Below are positions 1 to 8,682 of a DNA stretch of 64,000 nt, piece after piece; within the stretch, counting starts at the first letter, position 1, and the number at the start of each line of letters is the position of its first letter. A program made the translations under genes and the position numbers. Origin of the DNA: Arthrobacter alpinus (GTDB taxonomy: Bacteria > Actinomycetota > Actinomycetes > Actinomycetales > Micrococcaceae); the NCBI RefSeq assembly GCF_001445575.1, contig NZ_CP013200.1, forward strand, positions 2,604,001-2,668,000, given 5' to 3'. The notes beneath the pieces are model-generated. The model had not been told where the DNA came from. It saw nothing but the letters and a program-made list of their open reading frames with translations, and did no database searches.

Positions 1-72
1 GAGATTGACGGCGTCCTGGAAGTTAACGCCGAAGAATTCGTGCGCGGTTTTGTCCAAAAGGGTGGTCAGTAG
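1..72 (+). CDS. pup: Prokaryotic ubiquitin-like protein Pup, C-terminal part (5' truncated by window edge)
   Basis: The first 23 codons read in frame into a TAG stop and give a peptide ending in FVQKGGQ. The GGQ tail is the diagnostic end of Pup: the C-terminal Gln is deamidated by Dop to Glu, which PafA then joins to lysines of target proteins. The conserved acidic stretch before it ([17 protein letters not shown]) matches the C-terminal helix that the proteasomal ATPase Mpa/ARC binds. It lies five bases upstream of prcB, as expected for the pup-prcB-prcA-pafA cluster. The N-terminal half is outside the window. Confidence 0.93.
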   Translation, partial: EIDGVLEVNAEEFVRGFVQKGGQ

Positions 73-77
73 GGCCC

Positions 78-917
78 ATGGCTGGCACCGGTCGCAGCGG
101 TCACAGTGGGTTCAGCGGATTTCCAGCGCTGGAAGGTGAAGGCTCCTCGTCGTCGTTCCTTGACCATGTGAGTCGCAGTCATCCAGGGCTCCTGCCTTTT
201 GGGCGCGAGCTTCCCGCCGGCAGTATGCCCGCCACACCTCACGGCACCACCATTGTGGCCCTGACGTTTCACGGCGGGGTACTCATGGCGGGGGACCGGC
301 GCGCCACCATGGGCTCCATGATTGCCAATCGGCACATTGAAAAAGTCTTTCCGGCGGACAAATATTCCGTGCTCGGTATTGCTGGCACGGCCGGAATTGC
401 CATTGATATGGTGCGTCTGTTCCAAGTCGAGTTGGAACATTACGAGAAAATCGAAGGCACGCTGCTCAGCCTCGAGGGCAAGGCTAACCGTCTTGGTGCC
501 ATGGTCCGAGCCAACCTCCCCATGGCCTTGCAGGGGCTCTCGGTAGTGCCGTTATTTGCCGGAATTGAATGTGGCGAACCGGCCGGACGGCTGTTCTCCT
601 ATGATGTCACCGGCGGCCGGTACGAGGAGCTTGAACACCACAGTGTGGGTTCCGGATCGGTCTTTGCTCGCGGTGCATTGAAGAAGCTGTGGCGCCCGGA
701 GCTCTCAGCTGATGAGGCTGTAGCGGTGGCCGTGGAGGCCCTGATCGACGCTGCCGACGACGACTCCGCCACCGGTGGCCCCGACCTCATCAGGCAACTG
801 TGGCCCGTGATTTACACAGTGACGCACGACGGCGCAGCCCGGGTTCCCCAAGAAACGTTGGCCACCGTGGTGGCTGGGATTCTTTCGCGACGATCCGCCG
901 AACGCCGGGAGGCCTGA
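78..917 (+). CDS. prcB: Proteasome subunit beta
   Basis: This is the catalytic beta subunit of the actinobacterial 20S proteasome (279 aa). A propeptide of about 56 residues ends in HG before TTIVAL, so autocleavage would expose Thr57 as the N-terminal nucleophile. Counted from that Thr, the other catalytic residues fall where the family has them: Asp17 (in AGDRR, residue 73) and Lys33 (residue 89). The [12 protein letters not shown] segment is also typical. It stops one base before prcA, so the two subunits are surely co-transcribed and probably translationally coupled. It degrades pupylated proteins delivered by the ring ATPase. Confidence 0.97.
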   Translation: MAGTGRSGHSGFSGFPALEGEGSSSSFLDHVSRSHPGLLPFGRELPAGSMPATPHGTTIVALTFHGGVLMAGDRRATMGSMIANRHIEKVFPADKYSVLGIAGTAGIAIDMVRLFQVELEHYEKIEGTLLSLEGKANRLGAMVRANLPMALQGLSVVPLFAGIECGEPAGRLFSYDVTGGRYEELEHHSVGSGSVFARGALKKLWRPELSADEAVAVAVEALIDAADDDSATGGPDLIRQLWPVIYTVTHDGAARVPQETLATVVAGILSRRSAERREA

Positions 918-918
918 C

Positions 919-1695
919 ATGTCGCAACAATTCTATGTATCCCCGGAACAAGTCATGAAGGACCGGGCAGATTTTGCTCGCAAGGGCATCGCCCGGGGCA
1001 AGTCCGTGGTGGTACTCAGCTACCGTGACGGCATGGCCTTAGTTGCCGAGAACCCTTCGCCCACGCTGCACAAGATCGGTGAGATTTACGATCGCATTGC
1101 GTTTGCCGCCGTGGGCAAATACAACGAATTTGAAAGCCTGCGGCAGGCGGGAGTGCGCTACGCGGATGTCCGCGGCTACTCCTACGATCGGGTGGACGTG
1201 ACAGCACGCGGACTGGCCAGCGTCTACGCGCAAAGTCTGGGCACTGTCTTTACCGCTGAACAAAAGCCGTTCGAGGTTGAGTTGGCCGTAGCCGAGGTAG
1301 GTGAGACCGAATCTGGGGACCACATCTTCCGGCTGAACTTTGATGGCTCCATTGCCGACGAAACAGGATTTCTGGCTATGGGTGGACAAGCCGATACCGT
1401 GCAGAACGCATTAGAAAAGCTGTGGATGCCCGGAGCGGAACTGACCTCGGCCCTGCGCTGGGCGGTCAGTGCGCTGGACGCTCCTCGGAAGGCTGCCTCC
1501 GCTGTAGCCGGAGCAGCTGGGGCCACAGGCAATTCCGCGAGTAGTACCGTGGGTGCGGTTGACTTTCCGCCCCTTGACGCAGCCAGATTGGAAGTTGCGG
1601 TGCTCGAACGCAGCGCCTCGAGAGTGCGTGGTTCCCACAGGGCCTTCCGGCGATTGGACCGTGTCGATGTGGAATCACATCTGGCCAGTGGCTAG
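919..1695 (+). CDS. prcA: Proteasome subunit alpha
   Basis: This is the 258-aa alpha subunit that forms the outer gated rings of the 20S core. The N-terminal helix (SPEQVMKDRADFARKGIARGKSVV) carries the family signature, and the body (VAENPSPTLHKIGEIYDRIAF, GKYNEFESLR) follows mycobacterial PrcA closely. It lacks a propeptide and the N-terminal threonine nucleophile, as expected for an alpha subunit. The start is the ATG one base after the prcB stop. An Ala/Ser-rich stretch near residues 190-212 looks like a lineage-specific insertion before the last strand. Confidence 0.96.
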   Translation: MSQQFYVSPEQVMKDRADFARKGIARGKSVVVLSYRDGMALVAENPSPTLHKIGEIYDRIAFAAVGKYNEFESLRQAGVRYADVRGYSYDRVDVTARGLASVYAQSLGTVFTAEQKPFEVELAVAEVGETESGDHIFRLNFDGSIADETGFLAMGGQADTVQNALEKLWMPGAELTSALRWAVSALDAPRKAASAVAGAAGATGNSASSTVGAVDFPPLDAARLEVAVLERSASRVRGSHRAFRRLDRVDVESHLASG

Positions 1696-1729
1696 AGGGA
1701 CTGCCCCCGGATCACCAACGCTCAAGCAT

Positions 1730-1857
1730 CACAGCAATTGACCTTCGCAGCACCTGACCAACGCAACACTTAATTTTCACAGCACTGACCCTGCACGGCA
1801 CTAACCCAGCACAACACTAACTCTGCGCAGCACTAACCTTGCACAGCATTTGATCAA
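1730..1857 (+). repeat. Eight degenerate 16-bp tandem repeats between prcA and pafA
   Basis: Eight consecutive 16-base copies, with no gaps, fill most of the 207-bp prcA-pafA gap. The consensus is about CRCAGCACTAACCYTG; copies begin at 1730, 1746, 1762, 1778, 1794, 1810, 1826 and 1842. The conserved part of each copy is the first half (CRCARCA). The copies stop about 30 bases before the pafA ribosome-binding site (AAAGGAG). A partial ninth copy may follow. No open frame of interest crosses the array. Confidence 0.85.
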
Positions 1858-1902
1858 CACTGCCTGTGCGTGACCACAGCAACTTAAAGGAGACCTGAGA
1901 CG

Positions 1903-3273
1903 GTGGACCGGCGGATTTTTGGCATTGAAACCGAATTTGGCGTTACCTATTCTGCGCCCGGATCCCGGCCGCTGACCCCAGAGGAAGTGGCCAGATACTT
2001 GTTCCGCAAGGTGGTCAGCTGGGGGCGTTCCTCCAACGTTTTCCTGCCTAACGGATCGCGGCTATACCTGGACGTGGGCTCGCATCCGGAATACGCTACG
2101 GCCGAGTGTGACGGCATCGCCCAGTTGATTGCCCAGGACAGGGCAGGGGAACTCATCTTGCACGATCTGGTGCAAGAAGCCCAGGCGAAACTGACTCAAG
2201 AGGGCTACGGCGGGAAGATCTTCTTGTTCAAGAACAATGTTGATTCTGCCGGCAACTCCTACGGCAGCCACGAGAACTACTTGATTACACGCAGAGGCGA
2301 GTTCAACCGGCTCGCGGACATCCTCATCCCGTTCCTGGTAACGCGGCAGCTCATTGCCGGTGCGGGACGGGTGCTGCCCGCTCAACAAGGCGGTAAATTT
2401 GCGTTCTCTCAGCGAGCTGACCACATTTGGGAAGGCGTCTCCTCAGCCACTACCCGGTCCCGGCCCATCATTAACACCAGGGACGAACCGCACGCAGATG
2501 CGGAACTGTACCGCCGCCTGCACGTGATTGTGGGTGATTCAAACATGTCGGAGACCACCACCATGCTGAAGGTGGGCAGCCTTGATTTGATTCTGCGTAT
2601 GGTGGAAGCCGGGACCATCATGACCGACATGCGCCTGGAGAATCCCATCCGCAGTATTCGTGAAATCTCTCATGACATCACCGGAAGCCATCCTCTGAAG
2701 ATGGCTGACGGCCGAACCATGACCGCCTTGGACATCCAGCGGCACTATCTGGAGAAGGTCAGTGGCTTTGTCCGCTCCCATGGCGCACACAACAGTCTGG
2801 TCCCGCAGATCCTGGACCTGTGGGAACGGACGCTGGACGCCGTCGAAGCCCAGAATTATTCGAGCATTGACACGGAAATTGACTGGGCCATCAAGGCCAA
2901 ACTCATAACTTCATACGCGGACCGGCACAACGTGGCGTGGGGGTCACCGGAAGTTGCCCAGCTGGATTTGCGCTATCACGACATTGATCCGCAACGCGGA
3001 TTGTTCAACATGCTCGAACGCAGAGGAGCTGCCGCGAAGGTGGCCACCGAAGCAGAGATTAGTGCCGCCGTCGACACTGCTCCGAGCACTACTCGGGCAC
3101 ATTTACGCGGGCAATTTGTCAATGCTGCCAGAGAATCTGGGCGTGACTACACGGTTGATTGGGTGCATTTGAAGCTCAATGACAGGTCCCATCAGACCAT
3201 CCTGTGCAAGGACCCTTTCAAGAGCGTTGACGAGCGCGTTGACGAGCTGATTGCCTCGCTACAAAGCGAATAG
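1903..3273 (+). CDS. pafA: Pup--protein ligase PafA
   Basis: This 456-aa protein is the sole ligase of pupylation: with ATP it activates the C-terminal Glu of Pup and links it to substrate lysines. It belongs to the glutamine-synthetase-like carboxylate-amine ligase fold. Nearly the whole length follows mycobacterial PafA, including [12 protein letters not shown] at the N-terminus (metal/ATP-binding acidic residues), [38 protein letters not shown] and [20 protein letters not shown]. The start is a GTG nine bases after a good Shine-Dalgarno sequence (AAAGGAG). It is separated from prcA by the tandem-repeat spacer, so it may also have its own promoter. Confidence 0.97.
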   Translation: MDRRIFGIETEFGVTYSAPGSRPLTPEEVARYLFRKVVSWGRSSNVFLPNGSRLYLDVGSHPEYATAECDGIAQLIAQDRAGELILHDLVQEAQAKLTQEGYGGKIFLFKNNVDSAGNSYGSHENYLITRRGEFNRLADILIPFLVTRQLIAGAGRVLPAQQGGKFAFSQRADHIWEGVSSATTRSRPIINTRDEPHADAELYRRLHVIVGDSNMSETTTMLKVGSLDLILRMVEAGTIMTDMRLENPIRSIREISHDITGSHPLKMADGRTMTALDIQRHYLEKVSGFVRSHGAHNSLVPQILDLWERTLDAVEAQNYSSIDTEIDWAIKAKLITSYADRHNVAWGSPEVAQLDLRYHDIDPQRGLFNMLERRGAAAKVATEAEISAAVDTAPSTTRAHLRGQFVNAARESGRDYTVDWVHLKLNDRSHQTILCKDPFKSVDERVDELIASLQSE

Positions 3274-3416
3274 CCATGTGAGGGCCAGCCTTCGTTCAGC
3301 TTTAACGGATAAGCTGGACGCGCTCGTGTTTCCGATCACATGATTTACTCCCCGGATCGGACACTGGCCCCACTGAATTTTGCCGTAGCAGCTCCGTGCA
3401 GTTACGGCGCCCTGAC

Positions 3417-4439
3417 ATGAATCATCCAGCGACCGAAAGTGTATCTGTGCGTCGACTTCTTGCACTGCTTCTTCTTCCTCTTCTGCTTATTGTGACCGCG
3501 TGTTCACAGGAAGCCTCCAGCCCCGGCGCATCGGATGCATCAACTAGCTCTTCTGTTGCAATTCCGCCAGCCAATGCCGAAGTGCTTGCCTCGGTCAAGG
3601 CAGTAGATCAGGGGAAGGACAAGGCCCCCAAGGTCACCTTTGACAAGCCTCTGGACATCAAGGCTGAATCAATGCGCGTCGTCACCGACGGAACCGGTGC
3701 GCAGGTCAAGACCGGCCAGACCATGGAATTCCGTGGCATCAACCTTGACACCAAAACCGGAGCCACTCTCGTTGAGAACTTCTCCGCGGCGACCGGCGAG
3801 ACGGTGCAGCTCAACGACGTCATGAAGACCCAGTTCCCTCTGGTCTATTCCATCTTCACCAATGCCAAGGTTGGCGCCTACGTGGCCTACGCCAACCCAG
3901 CCGTCGCCGCAGTTACCGGCTCCACAGCCGCTCCGGCGCAAGATGCGCAGCCCGCAACCTTGAGCGTTTTCCAGATCACCTCAGTCAAGGACACCCCCGC
4001 GCCGTCGAAACTCATGAGTGCCGAGGAGACGGCTGCACTGGAAAAGGCTGGCAAGTTGCCTACGGCCAAGTTTGATGCCAAGGGCGTCCCCACCATCACC
4101 ATCCCCAAGAATGACGCCCCGGCCGGTCTGACCGTGCAGGTTCTCACCGAGGGTACCGGCGTAGTTCTCAAAGACAGCGACGACATCACAGCCTTCTACA
4201 CCGGCTGGACCTGGTCCGACAGCAAGAAGTTTGACTCGGCCTACGATCGCGGCGAAGCCTCCGCCTTCAATTTGAAGGAAGTCATCGAGGGCTGGACCAA
4301 GGGCTTGACCGGCCAGAAAGTGGGCTCCACCGTATTGCTGAGCATCCCGACGGACCTTGCCTACGGCGAAAATGCAGCATCCAAGGGCAAGCCGGCTGGA
4401 CCACTGGTATTTGTTGTTAAGATTGAATCGAAGAAGTAA
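3417..4439 (+). CDS. FKBP-type peptidyl-prolyl isomerase lipoprotein with two FKBP-like domains
   Basis: This is a secreted, lipid-anchored proline isomerase of about 340 aa. The N-terminus has a basic start, a Leu-rich signal segment and a lipobox ending in the acylated Cys (LIVTAC). Residues of about 45-190 form a degenerate FKBP-like domain; the last 110 residues are a clearer FKBP domain (GLTVQVLTEGTG..., VIEGWTKGLTGQKVGSTVLLSIP, LAYGENA). The ATG at 3417 is chosen; a GTG at 3396 in the same frame is the alternative. It lies 23 bp before a second, cytoplasmic FKBP gene, and the pair probably forms an operon acting outside and inside the cell. Confidence 0.9.
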   Translation: MNHPATESVSVRRLLALLLLPLLLIVTACSQEASSPGASDASTSSSVAIPPANAEVLASVKAVDQGKDKAPKVTFDKPLDIKAESMRVVTDGTGAQVKTGQTMEFRGINLDTKTGATLVENFSAATGETVQLNDVMKTQFPLVYSIFTNAKVGAYVAYANPAVAAVTGSTAAPAQDAQPATLSVFQITSVKDTPAPSKLMSAEETAALEKAGKLPTAKFDAKGVPTITIPKNDAPAGLTVQVLTEGTGVVLKDSDDITAFYTGWTWSDSKKFDSAYDRGEASAFNLKEVIEGWTKGLTGQKVGSTVLLSIPTDLAYGENAASKGKPAGPLVFVVKIESKK

Positions 4440-4462
4440 CAACACCAACCCCAAGGAGCACC

Positions 4463-4858
4463 ATGTCTTTCGGAGCACGCAACTTTGACCGTACCAAGCC
4501 GGAAATCGAATTCCCGGCACACGCCGTCCCCACTGAATTGGTGATTGAGGACCTGATCGAGGGCACCGGAACCGAAGTAGTGCGCGGCAGCACGGTCTCA
4601 ACCCACTACGTGGGCGTCGCCTTCTCCACTGGCGAGGAATTCGATTCCTCCTGGGGTCGTGGCGCACCGCTGGACTTCAAGGCTGGCATTGGCCAGGTCA
4701 TCCAGGGCTGGGACCAGGGTTTGCTGGGCATGAAGGTCGGCGGCCGCCGTCGCCTTGAGATCCCCTCGGAGCTGGCCTACGGCTCACGCGGCGCCGGTGG
4801 AGCCATTGGCCCCAACGAAGCCCTGATCTTCGTGGTTGACCTGGTAGCGGTTCGATAG
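4463..4858 (+). CDS. FKBP-type peptidyl-prolyl cis-trans isomerase (cytoplasmic)
   Basis: A 131-aa single-domain FKBP without signal peptide. All FKBP landmarks are present: THYVG, EEFDSSWGRGAPLDF, GQVIQGWDQGLLGMKVGGRRRLEIP and LAYGSRGAGGAIGPNEALIFVVDLV. Length is normal for the small soluble family, which speeds proline-limited folding. An AAGGAG ribosome-binding site precedes the ATG. A perfect 36-base palindrome follows 17 bases after the stop and probably ends the transcript of the two FKBP genes. Confidence 0.95.
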   Translation: MSFGARNFDRTKPEIEFPAHAVPTELVIEDLIEGTGTEVVRGSTVSTHYVGVAFSTGEEFDSSWGRGAPLDFKAGIGQVIQGWDQGLLGMKVGGRRRLEIPSELAYGSRGAGGAIGPNEALIFVVDLVAVR

Positions 4859-4874
4859 CCAGTAGTCCTTTGCA

Positions 4875-4910
4875 AGTACGGTCCCGAGGCAGCTGCCTCG
4901 GGACCGTACT
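4875..4910. terminator. Perfect 18-bp inverted repeat, probable transcription terminator
   Basis: AGTACGGTCCCGAGGCAG is followed directly by its exact reverse complement, giving a 36-base palindrome (the centre must open to form a loop). It lies just after the FKBP stop and before pafBC. There is no clear T-run, which is common in actinobacterial terminators. Confidence 0.75.
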
Positions 4911-5033
4911 GCATTAACGCCCGCTTAGTGCCATCCGCGTTCTCAGCGTTTGCGTTCACCGCTTTTGACCTAGGTGCGTCACAGAGAAGTAGATGAATCA
5001 ACAACTTGCCCCGGCTCCTAGTACGCTGACAAG

Positions 5034-7076
5034 GTGTCCACAAAAATTGATGCCACAGAGCGCCTCCTGAACCTGGTGATTGCCCTCTTGGGAACCCGTC
5101 GCGGCTACAGCAAGTCTCACATTCGGGACACCATCAACGGCTATTCCGGCGACGCCCAGGACCAAGTGTCGTTTGAGCGGATGTTTGAACGGGACAAGAA
5201 GACCCTGTTGGAGCTGGGTATACCGCTGAGGCAGTCTGAGGTTTCCGGAGATGATGCTCAGGAGCAGGTCTTGTACCGCATTCGCCCGGAGGACTACGGG
5301 GTCCCGGAAATTCGCTTGGATGAATCGGCTATGACGCTGCTGGCCATTGCGGCCAACTTGTGGGCTGGTGCTTCCCTTGGTGCTCCGGCCCAGTCTGCGC
5401 TGCGCAAGATTGCCGCCCGGACCGGAACTGGCTGGTATGAGGATGACACCACCTCGCAGTCACGCATTCGCACAGCCGAGCCGGCCTTTGAGCCACTCTG
5501 GGGAGCACTGCGCAACCACCACCCGGTCACCTTCGACTACCGCAAATCCGCCACTTCAGCGACCACTACACGCACCGTGGAACCGCTGGGTCTTGGCAAC
5601 AAATACGGGCAGTGGTACCTGGCTGCCTTTGATACGGACAAGCAGGCGGAGCGCAATTTCCGTTTGTCCCGTATTACCTCAGAGGTTCGCGTTCACGACA
5701 AAGAGCGGTTTGAACGTCGCGAGGACTTCCGCATCACGAACGTCCTGACGCGGCTGGGCACAGGAGACGAGCATAGCGCCCGCATCGCCGTACCGAGCGG
5801 GTCCGCCCACTGGCTGCGCACCGATGCGGCTGCGGCACATCGGCCCATGAGCCCTGAACCCGGCTGGCGCCGGGACGGCTGGGATGTTCTGAGCGCCAGC
5901 TACCGGGATGCGGAGCTCATGGCCGACGAAGTTGCCACCATGGGCGCCCAAGCCCTCGTGGTGGATCCGCCCGAACTGTATGACGCCGTGGCGGACCGGC
6001 TGCATCGTGCAGCCCGGGCTGCCACGACCCAACCCGGGCCTCTGGTCTGGACAAAGACACTGCCAGTCCTTGGCGCGCGCAAAGCAGATACCCGGGACCG
6101 GCTTGTCCGGCTACTGTCCATGGTTCCGTATTTAGTGACCAACCCTGGCGTTGAAGAGGCTGAGGTGATGGCCGAATTTGGCATCAGCGCCAAGCAGTGG
6201 GAAAAAGACCGGGACACGCTCAGTGTCACAGGTCTTCCCGGCTACCTGCACGGGGACCTGATGGACGTCACCACCGAATCCGGCCAGGTATTCATCAGGG
6301 ACGCCGAAACATTGGCCAGCCCCCTGCGCTTGACACAGGAGGAAGCATGTTCGGTGCTGATCGGCTTGCAGGCTCTGGCGGCCATTCCCGCACCCGAACG
6401 CAAACTCCCGCTCGAGCAGGCCATCAAGTCTCTCGCCACGGTGGCGGGCAAGGACGCCTGGCTGGCAGACGCCGTCGGACTTCACTTGGTGTCCGGCACC
6501 GAGATGGAGAACGTAGCAGCGCTGCAACGGGCCATCCAGCATGGCCGCGCGTGCGCCATCACGTACTTGGTGCGCCACCGCGACGAACTCAGCGAACGCA
6601 CGGTTGAACCGCTGCGGCTATTCTCTGTCGATACAACGTGGTACTTGCGCGCTTGGTGCCGTAAGGCGGGGGAGCTGCGCAGCTTCAGGGTTGATCGGAT
6701 CAAGGACCTGCACGACGGCGGTACCCAAGAGTATGTGCCCAGCGAATCGGTGGGGTGGATGCCCGGAACAAGTATCTACGATCCCGGAAGTGGTGACGAA
6801 CAGGTTCAGCTCGTTGCTGACTCCACCACAGCTCGGAGGTTGGCGCCTGCCTACAACGCCAAGCTTTTTGACCTTGGTGACGGCGTGGTGGGCCTGCGCC
6901 TCCTGGTGGGGGACACCTCCATCCTCGCGCCGCTCATGGCACGGCTGGGCGGACATGCTTATGTGGCCGGCCCGGAGCCCGTCCGCCAGCAGGTGACGGC
7001 CTGGCTTGAGGGATCGGCGGCGAGCTATGACGCTTACGGCGAAAACGTTCCGGCTACTCCCAGTCTGGGCGGATAG
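5034..7076 (+). CDS. pafBC: Fused WYL-domain transcriptional regulator PafBC
   Basis: This 680-aa protein is a head-to-tail fusion of PafB and PafC, separate genes in mycobacteria but joined in Arthrobacter. Each half has an N-terminal winged helix (about residues 5-70 and 350-410) and a WYL domain; the literal Trp-Tyr-Leu occurs at residues 194-196 and 536-538. The family activates the LexA/RecA-independent DNA-damage response, switched on by single-stranded DNA bound through the WYL domain. The start is a GTG. Its place downstream of pafA is typical, although PafBC itself does not take part in proteasomal degradation. Confidence 0.94.
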   Translation: MSTKIDATERLLNLVIALLGTRRGYSKSHIRDTINGYSGDAQDQVSFERMFERDKKTLLELGIPLRQSEVSGDDAQEQVLYRIRPEDYGVPEIRLDESAMTLLAIAANLWAGASLGAPAQSALRKIAARTGTGWYEDDTTSQSRIRTAEPAFEPLWGALRNHHPVTFDYRKSATSATTTRTVEPLGLGNKYGQWYLAAFDTDKQAERNFRLSRITSEVRVHDKERFERREDFRITNVLTRLGTGDEHSARIAVPSGSAHWLRTDAAAAHRPMSPEPGWRRDGWDVLSASYRDAELMADEVATMGAQALVVDPPELYDAVADRLHRAARAATTQPGPLVWTKTLPVLGARKADTRDRLVRLLSMVPYLVTNPGVEEAEVMAEFGISAKQWEKDRDTLSVTGLPGYLHGDLMDVTTESGQVFIRDAETLASPLRLTQEEACSVLIGLQALAAIPAPERKLPLEQAIKSLATVAGKDAWLADAVGLHLVSGTEMENVAALQRAIQHGRACAITYLVRHRDELSERTVEPLRLFSVDTTWYLRAWCRKAGELRSFRVDRIKDLHDGGTQEYVPSESVGWMPGTSIYDPGSGDEQVQLVADSTTARRLAPAYNAKLFDLGDGVVGLRLLVGDTSILAPLMARLGGHAYVAGPEPVRQQVTAWLEGSAASYDAYGENVPATPSLGG

Positions 7077-7085
7077 ACTCAAGAA

Positions 7086-7457
7086 ATGCCTTGGTGGTCT
7101 TGGATTCTGATATGGATAGCGCTGTCAGCGCTGTCACTACTTTTCGTGGTCTTTTTAGGTTTCAGGCTTTGGCGGGGAGCCTCTGCGCTGATGCGTACCT
7201 TCAGTGATGTCTCGGCCGAGCGTGCCACTTATTGGGACGAAAGCCTGGAGCGCGCCACAGTGCAGCACGTCACAGAACCGCGTAATGTAGTTCCGGGCGC
7301 TGCTGTTTTTGCAACACCTGAAGAAATGAAGCATGATTACTTAGCCGCCAAAGAAGAACGGCGTTTCGCCCGCCTTCAACGGCGCGTCGCCCGCAGGAAA
7401 GAACGCGGACAGCTCCAATCCTTGCGCGACATCGAAGCTTTACAAGACGTAGGATGA
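7086..7457 (+). CDS. Small membrane-anchored protein of unknown function
   Basis: 123 aa with one strongly hydrophobic N-terminal segment (residues 4-28, WWSWILIWIALSALSLLFVV) followed by a charged cytoplasmic tail. The tail contains an Arg/Lys-rich stretch (RRFARLQRRVARRKERGQL) that is probably helical. It sits nine bases after pafBC and 21 bases before tatA, so it is likely in the same operon. I do not recognise a named family; similar small genes are found at this place in related Arthrobacter-type loci, but no function can be given. Confidence 0.75.
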   Translation: MPWWSWILIWIALSALSLLFVVFLGFRLWRGASALMRTFSDVSAERATYWDESLERATVQHVTEPRNVVPGAAVFATPEEMKHDYLAAKEERRFARLQRRVARRKERGQLQSLRDIEALQDVG

Positions 7458-7478
7458 ACCAAAAGGAAAGGCAACACC

Positions 7479-7793
7479 GTGGCAATTTTTAGGGAACCGT
7501 GGGTTCTTGGCATCATCATCATCGTGGCAATCTTGCTCTTCGCCGCCCCGAAGCTTCCAGGCATGGCTCGGAGTCTGGGTCAGTCCATGCGGATCATCAA
7601 GTCCGAGGTCAAGGAAATGAAGAACGACGGCAAGCAGGAGTCTGCTTCGGCTGCTCCAGCTGCCCCGGCACCGACAGCTCCTGCGGCCCCCGTGGCTCCT
7701 GAGCCCCCTGTTGAAGGCAAGATCGTCAACAACCCGGCACAGGGCAACATCTCGGGCGAAGGTACCGGAACCGGTACCGGCGCTCAGTCATAG
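7479..7793 (+). CDS. tatA: Sec-independent protein translocase subunit TatA
   Basis: 104 aa with the standard TatA layout: a short N-terminal transmembrane helix ([21 protein letters not shown]), an amphipathic helix ([23 protein letters not shown]) and a low-complexity Ala/Pro/Gly-rich tail. It polymerises to form the passage for folded proteins carrying twin-arginine signal peptides. The start is GTG preceded by AAAGGAAAGG. tatC follows 17 bases later; no tatB gene is in the window. Confidence 0.93.
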   Translation: MAIFREPWVLGIIIIVAILLFAAPKLPGMARSLGQSMRIIKSEVKEMKNDGKQESASAAPAAPAPTAPAAPVAPEPPVEGKIVNNPAQGNISGEGTGTGTGAQS

Positions 7794-7810
7794 AAAAGGT
7801 TGCTGAGCAG

Positions 7811-8647
7811 GTGGGCGCTACAAAAGGCCGTAAAGCCAATCCAGAAGGACGGATGCCGCTCAAAGCACACCTGATCGAGGCGAGGAACCGGCTTTTCAAG
7901 AGTGCCCTCGCCATGATTCCGGGTATTGTCATCGGCTGGATCCTGTACGACCCGCTGATGTACGCGGTCACGCAGCCCCTGCGTGATATCAGCTATAGCC
8001 GTGGCATTAATGCATCACTGAACTTTGAAGGCGTGACAACCTCCTTTGATCTAAAGATTCAAATCTCGTTGATTCTTGGTCTGATCATTGCTTCGCCGGT
8101 CTGGATTTATCAGCTGTGGGCGTTCATCACGCCAGGGCTGACCAAGAAGGAACGTCGTTACACGCTGTCCTACATGTTTGCCTCGGTGCCCCTGTTTTTG
8201 GCTGGCATCTTTGTTGGCTGGATCATTTGGCCCAACATTGTCAAGGCTCTGACTGCGTTTACGCCCACTGGCGGCAGTAACATCATGAAGGCCATCGATT
8301 ACCTGCAATTTGCGCTGCAGCTGATGCTCTTTATGGGCGTCGCGTTCCTGGTCCCCGTCCTGTTGTTTGCGCTCAATGCCATTGGTCTGGTTCGTGGCCG
8401 GACCTACCTGAAGGCGTGGCGCTTCACCATATTGGGTGTCACCATCGTCGCGGCCATGGCAGCCCCTGGTTCGGACGTCATGAGCATGTTCTTCCTGGCC
8501 GCTCCACTGTTGGTGCTGTACTTTGGCGCCATCGGCCTGTGCATACTCAATGACAAGCGCAGGGACCGCAAGGACGCCAAAAAGGTGGTCGAATCTGAAG
8601 CCAACGCTGATGTGGCCACACCCTCAACAGATCTGGAAATACTCTGA
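7811..8647 (+). CDS. tatC: Sec-independent protein translocase subunit TatC
   Basis: 278 aa, six predicted membrane helices. The family N-terminal signature is present (MPLKAHLIEARNRLFKS..., corresponding to the HLxELRxR motif that helps read the twin-arginine signal). TatC is the receptor that recognises Tat substrates and recruits TatA. The start used is a GTG; an ATG at residue 15 (MPLKAHL) is a good alternative and closer to the family's usual start. It is in line with tatA and 35 bp upstream of the helicase gene. Confidence 0.94.
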   Translation: MGATKGRKANPEGRMPLKAHLIEARNRLFKSALAMIPGIVIGWILYDPLMYAVTQPLRDISYSRGINASLNFEGVTTSFDLKIQISLILGLIIASPVWIYQLWAFITPGLTKKERRYTLSYMFASVPLFLAGIFVGWIIWPNIVKALTAFTPTGGSNIMKAIDYLQFALQLMLFMGVAFLVPVLLFALNAIGLVRGRTYLKAWRFTILGVTIVAAMAAPGSDVMSMFFLAAPLLVLYFGAIGLCILNDKRRDRKDAKKVVESEANADVATPSTDLEIL

Positions 8648-8682
8648 GCGCAGAGGTCTCTTGGCTGGCGTAGGCTTGTACT

